Shown here one piece after another: positions 15,784 through 24,488 of a DNA stretch of 30,639 nucleotides (position 1 is the first letter of the stretch; each line of letters starts with the position of its first letter). The position numbers and the translations under genes are program-made. This DNA is from an uncultured Eubacteriales bacterium. GTDB lineage: Bacteria > Bacillota > Clostridia > Lachnospirales > Lachnospiraceae. The DNA is taken from positions 1-30,639 of the forward strand of contig UQCD01000023.1 of assembly GCA_900539455.1 (NCBI GenBank), read 5' to 3'. The notes below the pieces were generated by a model that saw nothing but the letters and a program-made list of their open reading frames with translations, searched no databases and was not told the DNA's origin.

Positions 15784-18156
15784 ATGAATAAAAAAGTGCT
15801 TAAAACTTTGGAATTCAACAAGATAGTAGAAAAGCTGGCAGATTACGCATCCTCTCCCATTGGTAAGGAGCTGTGCGAGCAAACACTGCCACTATCAGAT
15901 ATAAATGAAATCACAAAAAAACAGAAGGAAACCTCTGACGCTCTTCAAAGATTATGGAACAGTGGTCCTATTTCCTTTTCAGGCAACCGTGATATTCGTG
16001 CCAGCCTAAAGCGTTTACAGGTTGGCAGCTTATTGTCTGTTAAAGAATTATTAGATATTAGCTCAGTCTTAAATGTTACCTTACGGGTGAAAGCCTTTTC
16101 CAGAGGTGACGATATAGAGGAGGATAACAAAGACTCACTTAGTGATATGTTTCTGCTTTTAGAGCCATTATCCAACCTGAACAATGAAATCAAGCGTTGT
16201 ATTATTTCCGAGGAGGAAATTGCCGATGATGCCAGCAGTACCTTGTTTTCTCTTAGAAAACAGCAGAAAAATACTAGCAATAAAATTCACAACCAGTTAA
16301 ACTCCCTAGTCAGTTCAATGCGTTCTTACCTTCAGGACGGACTTATTACTATGCGAAATGGCAGATATTGTCTGCCTGTAAAGGCTGACAGCAAGTCAAT
16401 GATTCCCGGTATGGTTCACGATCAGTCCTCTACAGGCTCTACACTTTTTGTTGAGCCTATGAGTGTTGTAAATCTTAATAATGAATTACGAGAGCTGGAG
16501 CTAAAGGAGCAGGAGGAAATCGAGAAAATCCTATATACTCTCAGTGATGAGGCTGCCTCTTATGCTTCTAATATAGAAGAAAATTTTAAGCTTCTCAATG
16601 AGCTTGATTATATATTTGCCAGAGCTGCCTATTCTAAGGATTTAAAATGTAGTGAGCCTGTTTTTAACACAGAGGGCATAATCAACCTTAAATGTGCCAG
16701 ACACCCTCTCTTAGACCCTAAAAAGGTAGTTCCTACCAACATTCCTTTAGGTAAGGACTACGATTTGCTTATAATTACAGGACCTAATACTGGTGGTAAG
16801 ACAGTTTCCCTTAAAACAGTTGGCCTGCTTACTCTTATGGGACAGGCAGGCTTGCATATTCCTGCTGATGAAGGCTCTGCCTTATCAGTATTTACACAGG
16901 TTTACGCAGATATTGGTGACGAGCAGAGTATTGAACAAAATCTCAGTACCTTTTCATCTCATATGAAAAATATTATTTATATATTAGAGCACGCAGACAA
17001 GGATTCCTTAGTGCTTTTCGATGAATTATGTGCCGGAACAGACCCAGTTGAAGGTGCAGCACTTGCTATTAGTATACTTACCTTCCTGCACAATATGAAA
17101 ATACGCACAATGTCTACAACCCACTATAGCGAATTAAAGGTATTTGCCCTTTCAACAGAGGGTGTTTCTAATGCAAGCTGTGAGTTTTCACTTGAAACCC
17201 TTAGCCCTACCTATAGATTATTAATAGGTATTCCGGGAAAAAGTAATGCCTTTGCTATTTCTAAAAAGCTGGGGCTTCCTCAATATATTATTGATGACGC
17301 TTCCAACCACATAAACGATGAAAGCAAATCCTTTGAGGACATTATTGCTGACCTTAACAACAGCAAGGCTGAAATTGAAAAGGAGCAGGCTGAGATTACA
17401 AGCTATAAGGCTGAGATTGAAGCTCTCAAGGCTGAACTTGAGAAAAAAAGTGAAAACCTTAATGACAGACGAGAAAGCATTTTAAGGTCTGCAAATGAAG
17501 AAGCAATGGAAATTTTGCAGGCTGCTAAAGAGCAGGCTGACAAAACTATAAAGGATATTACACATTTTTCAAAAAGCGGAAATGTTAAGGGTATGGAAAA
17601 CTCCAGAAATGCCCTTCGTTCAAAAATGTCTGATACTGAAAAGAAGCTGGTGCTTAAAGGCAAAAAGCTATCCCAAAAGGAATATAAGGCAAAGGATTTT
17701 TCCTTAGGTACTGCTGTAAGAGTTATTAGCTTAGGGCTTAATGGTACTGTTTCCACTCTGCCTAATGCCAAGGGCGACCTTTTTGTACAAATGGGTATTT
17801 TAAAATCACAGGTTAATATTAAAGATTTAGAGATTATAGAAGAAGAGGTTACCAAAAAACAGAGTCTTAATAAGACAAATCAGGGCAGGATTAAAATGAG
17901 TAAGTCCTTGTCTGTATCTCCTGAAATTAACTTAATAGGAATGACTACTGACGAGGCTGTTCCAATTCTAGATAAATATTTAGATGACGCTTATCTTGCA
18001 AAATTATCAACGGTGCGTATTGTCCACGGACGCGGTACGGGTGCATTAAAAAATGCAGTTCATGCTCACTTAAAGCGACAAAAATATGTTAAATCCTATC
18101 GCCTAGGTGTATTTGGCGAAGGCGATACTGGTGTTACTATTGTAGAATTTAAATAG
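15784..18156 (+). CDS. mutS2: Endonuclease MutS2 with Smr domain
   Basis: A 790-residue MutS-family ATPase: core and lever regions (1-300), Walker A GPNTGGKT (333-340), Walker B region LVLFDELCAGTDP (409-421), a long charged coiled coil (about 515-640) and a C-terminal Smr nuclease domain (about 715-790) with HGRGTGAL. The length is the MutS2 norm. MutS2 is implicated in recombination control and in ribosome-collision rescue, not in classical mismatch repair. The Smr motif usually written LDLRG reads INLIGM here, which may weaken nuclease activity. The gene is followed after 14 bases by a response regulator, so the two-component genes may be transcribed with it. Confidence 0.95.
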   Translation: MNKKVLKTLEFNKIVEKLADYASSPIGKELCEQTLPLSDINEITKKQKETSDALQRLWNSGPISFSGNRDIRASLKRLQVGSLLSVKELLDISSVLNVTLRVKAFSRGDDIEEDNKDSLSDMFLLLEPLSNLNNEIKRCIISEEEIADDASSTLFSLRKQQKNTSNKIHNQLNSLVSSMRSYLQDGLITMRNGRYCLPVKADSKSMIPGMVHDQSSTGSTLFVEPMSVVNLNNELRELELKEQEEIEKILYTLSDEAASYASNIEENFKLLNELDYIFARAAYSKDLKCSEPVFNTEGIINLKCARHPLLDPKKVVPTNIPLGKDYDLLIITGPNTGGKTVSLKTVGLLTLMGQAGLHIPADEGSALSVFTQVYADIGDEQSIEQNLSTFSSHMKNIIYILEHADKDSLVLFDELCAGTDPVEGAALAISILTFLHNMKIRTMSTTHYSELKVFALSTEGVSNASCEFSLETLSPTYRLLIGIPGKSNAFAISKKLGLPQYIIDDASNHINDESKSFEDIIADLNNSKAEIEKEQAEITSYKAEIEALKAELEKKSENLNDRRESILRSANEEAMEILQAAKEQADKTIKDITHFSKSGNVKGMENSRNALRSKMSDTEKKLVLKGKKLSQKEYKAKDFSLGTAVRVISLGLNGTVSTLPNAKGDLFVQMGILKSQVNIKDLEIIEEEVTKKQSLNKTNQGRIKMSKSLSVSPEINLIGMTTDEAVPILDKYLDDAYLAKLSTVRIVHGRGTGALKNAVHAHLKRQKYVKSYRLGVFGEGDTGVTIVEFK

Positions 18157-18170
18157 AGGTATACAAAATT

Positions 18171-18866
18171 ATGGAAAAACAAAAAATTTTAATTGTAGAT
18201 GATGATACAAACATTTCAGAGCTTATCAACCTTTATCTTACAAAGGAATGTTTTGAGGTAAAATGTGTAGAGGACGGGGAATCAGCTCTCCGTGCAATGG
18301 AGTTCTTTGGCCCAAGCCTTATACTTTTAGATTTAATGCTTCCTGGAATGGATGGTTATCAGGTGCTTAGGGAAATCCGAAAGGAATATCTTACCCCTGT
18401 AATTATGCTTTCTGCTAAGGGCGAGGTTTTTGATAAGGTTTTAGGCTTGGAATTAGGTGCCGATGACTATATTATCAAGCCTTTTGATACAAAAGAGCTG
18501 ATTGCCAGAGTTAAAGCAGTTCTTCGCCGTACTACAGCTGCACCTCCAAAGGCAGAGGCGCCAAAGACTGATGTTGTAGAATACCCGGATTTAATTATAA
18601 ACAAAGCCAATTACTCAGTTTTATATAAGGGCGCTCCACTTAAAATGCCTCCAAAAGAAATTGAATTATTATATTTCCTTGCTTCCTCTCCAAATCAGGT
18701 TTTTACCAGAGAACAGCTTTTAGACCATATCTGGGGCTACGAATATATTGGAGATACAAGAACTGTCGATGTTCACATTAAAAGAATACGAGAAAAAATG
18801 GGCAACCATGAAAAATGGGCACTTTCTTCTGTATGGGGCATTGGCTACAAATTTGAAACAAAATAA
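18171..18866 (+). CDS. OmpR/PhoB-family response regulator
   Basis: A 231-residue protein with a receiver domain (1-115) carrying the acidic pair D10/D11-D12, the phosphoacceptor D54 in LLDLMLPGMDG and K103 in IIKPFD. A winged-helix DNA-binding domain follows (about 130-230, GYEYIGDTRTVDVHIKRIRE). It is joined to a histidine kinase 11 bases downstream, so the two form a two-component system. The target genes are not apparent from the window. Confidence 0.95.
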   Translation: MEKQKILIVDDDTNISELINLYLTKECFEVKCVEDGESALRAMEFFGPSLILLDLMLPGMDGYQVLREIRKEYLTPVIMLSAKGEVFDKVLGLELGADDYIIKPFDTKELIARVKAVLRRTTAAPPKAEAPKTDVVEYPDLIINKANYSVLYKGAPLKMPPKEIELLYFLASSPNQVFTREQLLDHIWGYEYIGDTRTVDVHIKRIREKMGNHEKWALSSVWGIGYKFETK

Positions 18867-18877
18867 AGGACGCTATT

Positions 18878-20305
18878 ATGAAACATTCCATTTACTTAAA
18901 ATATTTGATTGGCTACCTTGTCTTTTCAGTATTAATGATTTTAGGCATAAGCTATATTGTTGAGCCTGTTATTAAAGATATTGAAGTAAAACAGCTAGGC
19001 GAGGGCATCTACAAGGAAGCCTACTCTTTATCTCAAAAATATGGTAAATACAACTACGATTTTTCCTCTAACAGTTCCGAAACTATGGATGAAATATCTA
19101 CTATTGCCTTTTCTACTGACTCTATTATATGGATAGTGGACAGTGAAGGAAAAATTATTAATACCTCTGAGAATTACATGGTTTCTTTATTTATTGATGA
19201 TTTAGGAGAATATTTTGAAACCTCGCGATATGTTATTGGAGATTTTCATGGCCTGCTACCGTCACAATATGTAAGCACTATTGCCCCTATTGTAAATAAT
19301 TTTCAAATCTTTGGATATGTAATCATTAGCAAGGATATTAATTACGCAGAAGTTGCAGCCACCACCACAATGAATTACATTTATATTATTTCTTATATGA
19401 TATTAGTGCTTTCTTTAGTTATGGTATTAATTTTTGCATTTACTACCTACCTTCCTATTAAAAAGATTATTAAGGCCACTAAGGAATATTCTAAGGGTAA
19501 TTTTGATTATGATGGTCTTAAGATTAAATCTCATGATGAATTAGGTGTACTTGCTTCAAATATTAACTATATGGCAAATGAGATTAAGACTATTGATGAT
19601 AAGCAAAAGAAGTTTATTGCCAACTGCTCCCACGATTTCAGGTCACCTCTTACCTCGATAAAAGGCTATCTTGAGGCTATGTTAGATGGCACTATTCCAC
19701 CAGAAATGTACGAAAAATATTTAAATATTGTACTTACTGAGGCTGAACGATTAAATTCACTTACAGCCTCTCTGCTTACAATTAACACCTGGAACAGCTC
19801 CGGTCAGGCACTCGATTTGTCTGACTTTGACATTATTGCAGTTGTAAGAAAGACTATTCTTTCCTTTGAAGGACAATGCAATAAAAAGAAAATTACTATG
19901 GATGTTACCTATGGTGATAAAGCTTATTCTGTATATGCTGACCAGATTAAAATACAGCAGGTGCTATATAATCTTATAGACAATGCTATTAAATTCAGTG
20001 AAGCCAATTCCACCATATATGTAAAGGTTACGGATAAAAATGATAAGATTTTTGTATCTGTAAAGGATACCGGCTGTGGTATTCCAAAGGATGCCATTAC
20101 TAAAATATGGCACCGTTTTTACAAGCTTGATACTTCCAGAGGAAAAGATAAGACAGGCTCTGGTCTGGGCCTGTCTATCGTTAAAGAAATCATTACAAGT
20201 CATAATGAAAATATTAATGTTATTTCTACAGAGGGTGTTGGCTCAGAGTTTGTATTCACTCTGCAGCGTTCAAAAAAGAGCTTACTTCCAACTATAACCT
20301 CTTAA
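18878..20305 (+). CDS. Membrane sensor histidine kinase
   Basis: A 475-residue kinase: TM1 (about 9-28), an extracellular sensing domain (30-160), TM2 (about 166-190), HAMP linker, dimerisation domain with the phosphoacceptor H252 in CSHDFRSPLTS, and an ATPase domain with NLIDNAIKF (N-box, 365-373), DTGCGIP (397-403) and GSGLGLSIV (427-435). It is the partner of the upstream response regulator. The extracellular domain has no family I recognise, so the stimulus is unknown. Its last 24 bases overlap the end of trmL on the opposite strand. Confidence 0.94.
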   Translation: MKHSIYLKYLIGYLVFSVLMILGISYIVEPVIKDIEVKQLGEGIYKEAYSLSQKYGKYNYDFSSNSSETMDEISTIAFSTDSIIWIVDSEGKIINTSENYMVSLFIDDLGEYFETSRYVIGDFHGLLPSQYVSTIAPIVNNFQIFGYVIISKDINYAEVAATTTMNYIYIISYMILVLSLVMVLIFAFTTYLPIKKIIKATKEYSKGNFDYDGLKIKSHDELGVLASNINYMANEIKTIDDKQKKFIANCSHDFRSPLTSIKGYLEAMLDGTIPPEMYEKYLNIVLTEAERLNSLTASLLTINTWNSSGQALDLSDFDIIAVVRKTILSFEGQCNKKKITMDVTYGDKAYSVYADQIKIQQVLYNLIDNAIKFSEANSTIYVKVTDKNDKIFVSVKDTGCGIPKDAITKIWHRFYKLDTSRGKDKTGSGLGLSIVKEIITSHNENINVISTEGVGSEFVFTLQRSKKSLLPTITS

Positions 20306-20776
20306 ATGACCCTCCAGCTCCATTCCTGCAAATTCGTTTTGTCTTAGTGCCTCATAAAGCACTACGGCAACTGAATTTGAAAGGTTAAGGGAGCGGATTT
20401 CCGGATTCATAGGAATTCTGACACAGGTTTCCTGATTATTTACCAGTATTTCTTCTGGTATTCCTGCACTTTCCTTTCCAAACATTATATAGCAGTCTGG
20501 CTCATAGCTTACCTGTGAATAAACATTAGGAGCTTTTGTTGTAGCATAATATATTTTTGCATTAGGATTTTTGCCTAAAAAATCATTGTAATCATCATAT
20601 ACTGTTACATCTAAATGCTGCCAATAGTCCATTCCTGCCCTTTTTAAAGCCTTTTCACTTAGGCTGAAGCCCAATGGACCTATAAGGTGTAAGCGTGTGC
20701 CGGTGGCACAGCAGGTTCTTCCTATGTTTCCTGTATTTGCTGGTATTTCTGGTTCATGTAAAACTATATTAAGCAT
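20282..20776 (-). CDS. trmL: tRNA (cytidine/uridine-34 2'-O)-methyltransferase TrmL
   Basis: A 164-residue SPOUT methyltransferase with the family's trefoil-knot motifs: EPEIPANTGNIGRTCC (8-23), FGKESAGIPEE and the final IPMNPEIRSLNLSNS plus AVVLYEALRQ. TrmL methylates the ribose of the wobble base in leucine tRNAs. The length is typical. It is last of the - strand genes running back from the aminotransferase, nine bases from it. Its 3' end overlaps the histidine kinase gene convergently. Confidence 0.93.
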   Translation of the reverse strand: MLNIVLHEPEIPANTGNIGRTCCATGTRLHLIGPLGFSLSEKALKRAGMDYWQHLDVTVYDDYNDFLGKNPNAKIYYATTKAPNVYSQVSYEPDCYIMFGKESAGIPEEILVNNQETCVRIPMNPEIRSLNLSNSVAVVLYEALRQNEFAGMELEGHLRGYSWK

Positions 20777-20785
20777 TTTTTCACC

Positions 20786-21955
20786 TTACTTGTTTTCTTC
20801 CAATCTTTTAATAAAATCAGCAATTCTATCTAATGCAATTTTTAAGTTTTCAAGAGAATATGCGTAAGATATACGAAGGAAGCCTTCCCCACAATCACCA
20901 AAGGCTGTTCCCGGTACAACTGCTACCTTTTCCTCCTTCAATAATCTGGTTGCAAATTCGTCTGAGGTAAGACCAAATTTCTTGATGCTTGGAAATACAT
21001 AAAATGCACCATATGGTTCAAAGCATTCAAGTCCCATTTCCTTAAAGGCATTCATTAAAAATCTTCTACGCTGATTATATGCCTGACACATTTTCTCAAC
21101 ATCTTCATCACCATTTTTAAGTGCCTCTACTGCTGCATACTGGCTGGTTGTAGGTGCACACATAATTGCAAACTGATGTATTTTTGTCATCTGGGAAATA
21201 ATATTTTTAGGTCCACAGGCGTAGCCTAGTCGCCAGCCTGTCATTGCATAGGACTTTGAAAACCCGTTAATAACTATTGTTCTTTCCTTCATTCCCGGCA
21301 TTTCAGCAATGGAAACATGGCGTCCATTGTAAGAAAGCTCTGAATAAATTTCATCGGAAACAACAAATATGTCCTTTTCAACACAGATTTTTGCAAGCTC
21401 TTCTAATATTTCTCTTTCTAGAATTGCACCTGTCGGGTTATTTGGGAAAGGAAGTATTAATACCTTTGTTTTATCTGTTATTTTCTCTAATAACTCCTGT
21501 GGTGTAAGCTTAAAGTCATTTTCTTCCTTTAGCTGGATAATTACTGGTTTTCCGTATGTAAGCTGAACACAAGGCAGATATGAAACATAGCTAGGCTGAG
21601 GAATAAGCACCTCATCACCTGGGTTAATCATTGCTCTAAGTGCAACATCAATAGCCTCACTGCCACCTACTGTTACAAGTACTTCTCCGTTATAATCATA
21701 TTGTAAATTAAATCTTCTATTAAGATAATTGCATATCTCCTGCTTTAACTCTTTAAGTCCTGCATTAGAAGTGTAGAAAGTTCTTCCTCTCTCAAGAGAA
21801 TATATACCTTCTTCCCTGACATGCCATGGAGTATCAAAATCAGGTTCTCCTACGCCTAATGAGATTGCATCCTTCATTTCACTTACTATATCAAAAAATT
21901 TTCTAATTCCTGAAGGTTTTATTTCAGTAACTACATCTGACAATGGGTTTCTCAT
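20786..21955 (-). CDS. Class I aminotransferase (AspB/PatA-like)
   Basis: A 389-residue PLP aminotransferase. Landmarks are GEPDFDTP (36-43), NNPTG (172-176), DEIYSELSY (201-209) and the PLP lysine in INGFSKSYAMTGWRLGY (K234). An arginine in EGFLRISYA near the end binds the substrate carboxylate. It transfers amino groups between an amino acid and 2-oxoglutarate or similar acceptors. The exact substrate (aspartate, aromatic or lysine-related) is not determined by these motifs. It overlaps the Lrp-type regulator by four bases (ATGA), so the regulator probably controls this enzyme in response to an amino acid. Confidence 0.92.
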   Translation of the reverse strand: MRNPLSDVVTEIKPSGIRKFFDIVSEMKDAISLGVGEPDFDTPWHVREEGIYSLERGRTFYTSNAGLKELKQEICNYLNRRFNLQYDYNGEVLVTVGGSEAIDVALRAMINPGDEVLIPQPSYVSYLPCVQLTYGKPVIIQLKEENDFKLTPQELLEKITDKTKVLILPFPNNPTGAILEREILEELAKICVEKDIFVVSDEIYSELSYNGRHVSIAEMPGMKERTIVINGFSKSYAMTGWRLGYACGPKNIISQMTKIHQFAIMCAPTTSQYAAVEALKNGDEDVEKMCQAYNQRRRFLMNAFKEMGLECFEPYGAFYVFPSIKKFGLTSDEFATRLLKEEKVAVVPGTAFGDCGEGFLRISYAYSLENLKIALDRIADFIKRLEENK

Positions 21956-22452
21956 GGTGTCACCAACATCCTTTCATCTGTTTTCTTTTCGTCAAGAACT
22001 GTTCCATGTTCCTTATATTTTTTAAGAACAAAGTGAGTTGCTGTACCTCTAATAGCCTCAATAGGCGAAAGCTTATCAGAAATAAACTGTGAAACTGATT
22101 TCATTGTCTTTTCTTCAAGAATAACCATAAAGTCAAAGCCGCCTGACATTAGATATACAGACTGAACCTCACTAAAATTGTAAATTCTTTCAGCTATTTT
22201 ATCAAAGCCAATGCCTCTTTGTGGTGTAACCATTACCTCTATCATAGCAGTTACTTTTTCTTCTGTTGTATTTTCCCAATTTATCATTGTGTGGTATCCA
22301 CAAATAATATTTTCTTTTTCCATATCTGCAATAGCATTAGCAACTTCGATTTCCGAAATCCCAAGTAATACTGATAATTCCTTTAAATCAATTCTGCTGT
22401 TTTTCTCAATAATGGCCAGTATGGCTTTTCTTACTTCGTTAATTTCAAACAT
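21952..22452 (-). CDS. Lrp/AsnC-family transcriptional regulator
   Basis: A 166-residue protein with an N-terminal helix-turn-helix (about 1-50, IDLKELSVLLGISEIEVANAI) and a C-terminal ligand-binding domain of the RAM/AsnC type (about 65-150, with GGFDFMVILE). Such proteins form octamers and bind amino acids. It is first of the regulator-aminotransferase pair. Its upstream region holds two 22-bp direct repeats that could be its own operators. Confidence 0.9.
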   Translation of the reverse strand: MFEINEVRKAILAIIEKNSRIDLKELSVLLGISEIEVANAIADMEKENIICGYHTMINWENTTEEKVTAMIEVMVTPQRGIGFDKIAERIYNFSEVQSVYLMSGGFDFMVILEEKTMKSVSQFISDKLSPIEAIRGTATHFVLKKYKEHGTVLDEKKTDERMLVTP

Positions 22453-22503
22453 GGTATTGTCCTTTCCAAAATATATTTTTTAATTTGCTCTTTATCTTAA
22501 ATC

Positions 22504-22564
22504 AATATTATAATGTCACATATCTCTTTTTAATTTTATACTAATATTATGACATTACATATCT
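22504..22564. promoter_or_regulatory. Paired 22-bp repeats, likely autoregulatory sites of the Lrp-type gene
   Basis: AATATTATAATGTCACATATCT (22504-22525) and AATATTATGACATTACATATCT (22543-22564) are direct repeats 39 bases apart. Each contains half of a dyad TAATGTCA/TGACATTA. On the - strand the nearer repeat includes a TATAAT that could be the -10 box of the regulator. No good -35 is seen at standard spacing. Confidence 0.5.
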
Positions 22565-22571
22565 TTATAAT

Positions 22572-23540
22572 TTAAAATTGTTTTTGATTTCTAGGTGGCT
22601 CCAGGTATCTGGTTTCATCTTCGTTAATAATAACTCTTCCATTTCCTGTGGTAATCTGACCTATGACGCTGCTCTCTATTCCGTTTCGTCTAAGCTCCTC
22701 CACCAGACCTTTACCGTCCTTTGTAATCATAATTAAAGCTCCACTTGATGGAATTTTATATGGGTTTATATCGAAATATTCGCATAACTCTATGGTTTCC
22801 TGATGAATATTAATCTTTTTTATATCCACAGCTAAACCACAATCTGCTGCCTCGCCTATCTCCCACAGAGCTCCAAAAATTCCATTTTCTGATAAATCGT
22901 GCATGGCCGTTACTCCATGCTTAATGGCGACTGCGGCCTCATTAAATATTGAAATGTCCTTTATATATTCCAGTGCCTTGTCAATATAGCTATTGGCAAA
23001 TCTGGTTCTAAAAAATTCCATCTGCTTTGCCGCTAACAGATATGAGCCTTCCAATCCAACAGCCTTACTCAGGACTATGTCATCACCTTCTTCAATATTT
23101 CTAATTGACAGCTCTTTTTCTACTTTTCCTACAACTGTAACTGTCACTACTGGCAAAGCCACACCCTCTGAAACCTCGGTATGACCTCCTGTAATGGCTA
23201 TACCTAATTCCTTTGAGGTATCAATATATTCCTTAAATAATGCTCTAAGGTCTGACTCTAATGCTGCTGTAGGCAAGGTTATGGAAATGCTGGCGCTAAC
23301 AGGCGTACCACCTGCTGCCAAAATATTGTTGGCTGCTCTATACATAGCTCTGCCTTTTTGATATTGGTATTCGTCTATTATAGTTTCTGTAGAAGTTAAA
23401 ACCTGATTGTTTTCAGACACCACAAAAAGTGCTGCATCGTTTCCTATTGCCGCACTATTTTTTACATATTTATTTTTGGTTGAAATTTGTTTTATAACAG
23501 CCCTTTTCAGTATGGATTCTGATACTTTTCCAGGTTTCAT
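22572..23540 (-). CDS. AIR synthase-related (HypE-like) ATP-binding protein
   Basis: A 322-residue protein of the PurM/HypE/ThiL/SelD fold: N-terminal half with GNDAAL and the ATP-binding NNILAAGGTP segment, then GGHTEVSEG, and a C-terminal half with MHDLSENGIFGALWE and PSSGALIMI. It resembles HypE, which dehydrates a carbamoylated C-terminal cysteine during hydrogenase maturation. Here the end is PPRNQKQF rather than the PRIC-type cysteine tail, and no other hyp gene is near. Its substrate is therefore unknown, and the HypE name should not be taken as function. It stands alone between the Lrp regulator and a divergent small gene. Confidence 0.8.
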   Translation of the reverse strand: MKPGKVSESILKRAVIKQISTKNKYVKNSAAIGNDAALFVVSENNQVLTSTETIIDEYQYQKGRAMYRAANNILAAGGTPVSASISITLPTAALESDLRALFKEYIDTSKELGIAITGGHTEVSEGVALPVVTVTVVGKVEKELSIRNIEEGDDIVLSKAVGLEGSYLLAAKQMEFFRTRFANSYIDKALEYIKDISIFNEAAVAIKHGVTAMHDLSENGIFGALWEIGEAADCGLAVDIKKINIHQETIELCEYFDINPYKIPSSGALIMITKDGKGLVEELRRNGIESSVIGQITTGNGRVIINEDETRYLEPPRNQKQF

Positions 23541-23704
23541 AAAATCATCTTCTTTACAATGTATAGTTTTTAATTTATATTAAGTATAGTCAAAAAATTA
23601 AATTAAGCAAGAGCATAATTATATAAAATAAATTTATAATTGATTATATCTATATCCAATTATACTTTTGTTTGACTATGTCTATAAATTATATTTGAAT
23701 ATCC

Positions 23705-23812
23705 TTAAATAAGGTACGATAGCAGCATTGGTACAACCATAGCTAAAACGAGTATGATAGCTATAACTGCTGTCATAACCTTACGGGACTTTTTGTTGTA
23801 AATATTAAACAT
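23705..23812 (-). CDS. Small membrane protein (35 residues)
   Basis: An unreported short frame on the - strand: ATG at 23812, TAA at 23705-23707. It has an excellent ribosome binding site AAGGAG five bases before the start. The protein begins MFNIYNKKSRKVMTA, basic and positive-inside, then has one hydrophobic helix of about 20 residues (roughly 14-33) ending LLSYLI. No family is recognised. The start lies 47 bases from the divergent gene at 23860. The strong ribosome binding site and clean one-helix design make it more likely real than chance. Confidence 0.75.
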   Translation of the reverse strand: MFNIYNKKSRKVMTAVIAIILVLAMVVPMLLSYLI

Positions 23813-23825
23813 ACTAACTCCTTCT

Positions 23826-23838
23826 ATCACCTGGTGAT
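23826..23838. promoter_or_regulatory. Palindrome between two divergent genes
   Basis: ATCACCTGGTGAT is a perfect 6+1+6 inverted repeat midway between the start codons at 23812 and 23860. It lies just outside both ribosome binding sites. It could be an operator or an RNA hairpin seen by both transcripts. Confidence 0.3.
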
Positions 23839-23859
23839 GAGTTGTTGAAAGGAATAACA

Positions 23860-24486
23860 ATGAAATTTTATTATCCTATTTTCGGTTTGTTTTTAATTTT
23901 TATTCTATGGCAGGCATACGAACGCAAGAAATCCGATAGAAAAAATCGTGAAGCCTCTGACTCCTTCTGGCAAAAAGAGGCTGATGCTAACAGTGTTCGT
24001 AAACAGTCACTAGACAATGAGCATTATATCACAATTCCAGAAAATTTGCTTATAAATAATTTATGGAAAAATCACCCTGAGGATGACACACTTTTGTCAT
24101 TAAGTGATACATTAGCTTCTCTTATGGATAAGCGTATCCTCAACCTAACAGGAATGACATCTACTGACATAAAGCTGAAATACGGTGTTGCCAACCTTAA
24201 TGAAGTAACCACCTATGATGATAACTTTACTCTTATGGCAAAAACCATAGCTGAATATGGTCAAAAACTAATGGAGCTTGAAAACATAAATGCCGCCATA
24301 TTAGTTTTCCAATTCGGCATTGATAGTTTAACAGATATAAGTTCCAATTACAAGTATTTAGCCCAGCTTTATAAAGCAAACGGCCAGCCTGAAAAAATCG
24401 ACTCACTTATAGATACTGCCTCAAAATTAGACTCACTTATGAAAAACTCAATAATAAAAGCACTAAACGAAATCAAGGAAAACTAG
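23860..24486 (+). CDS. Single-pass membrane-anchored protein of unknown function
   Basis: About 208 residues, starting MKFYYPIFGLF. One N-terminal TM helix (about 5-19) is followed by a basic stretch (ERKKSDRKNRE) and a mostly helical, acidic soluble domain. The last third (about 125-205, with AAILVFQFGIDSLTD and YKYLAQLYKANGQPEKID) looks like a pair of TPR-type helices. No family is recognised. I chose the ATG at 23860 because AAAGGA lies six bases upstream; an in-frame TTG at 23842 would place that site inside the gene. It ends two bases from the convergent exonuclease gene, with no terminator between. Confidence 0.8.
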   Translation: MKFYYPIFGLFLIFILWQAYERKKSDRKNREASDSFWQKEADANSVRKQSLDNEHYITIPENLLINNLWKNHPEDDTLLSLSDTLASLMDKRILNLTGMTSTDIKLKYGVANLNEVTTYDDNFTLMAKTIAEYGQKLMELENINAAILVFQFGIDSLTDISSNYKYLAQLYKANGQPEKIDSLIDTASKLDSLMKNSIIKALNEIKEN

Positions 24487-24488
24487 CA

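Noticed and set aside
23842..23859. TTG start for the protein at 23860
   Set aside because: It would place the AAAGGA ribosome binding site inside the gene; the ATG at 23860 has correct spacing.
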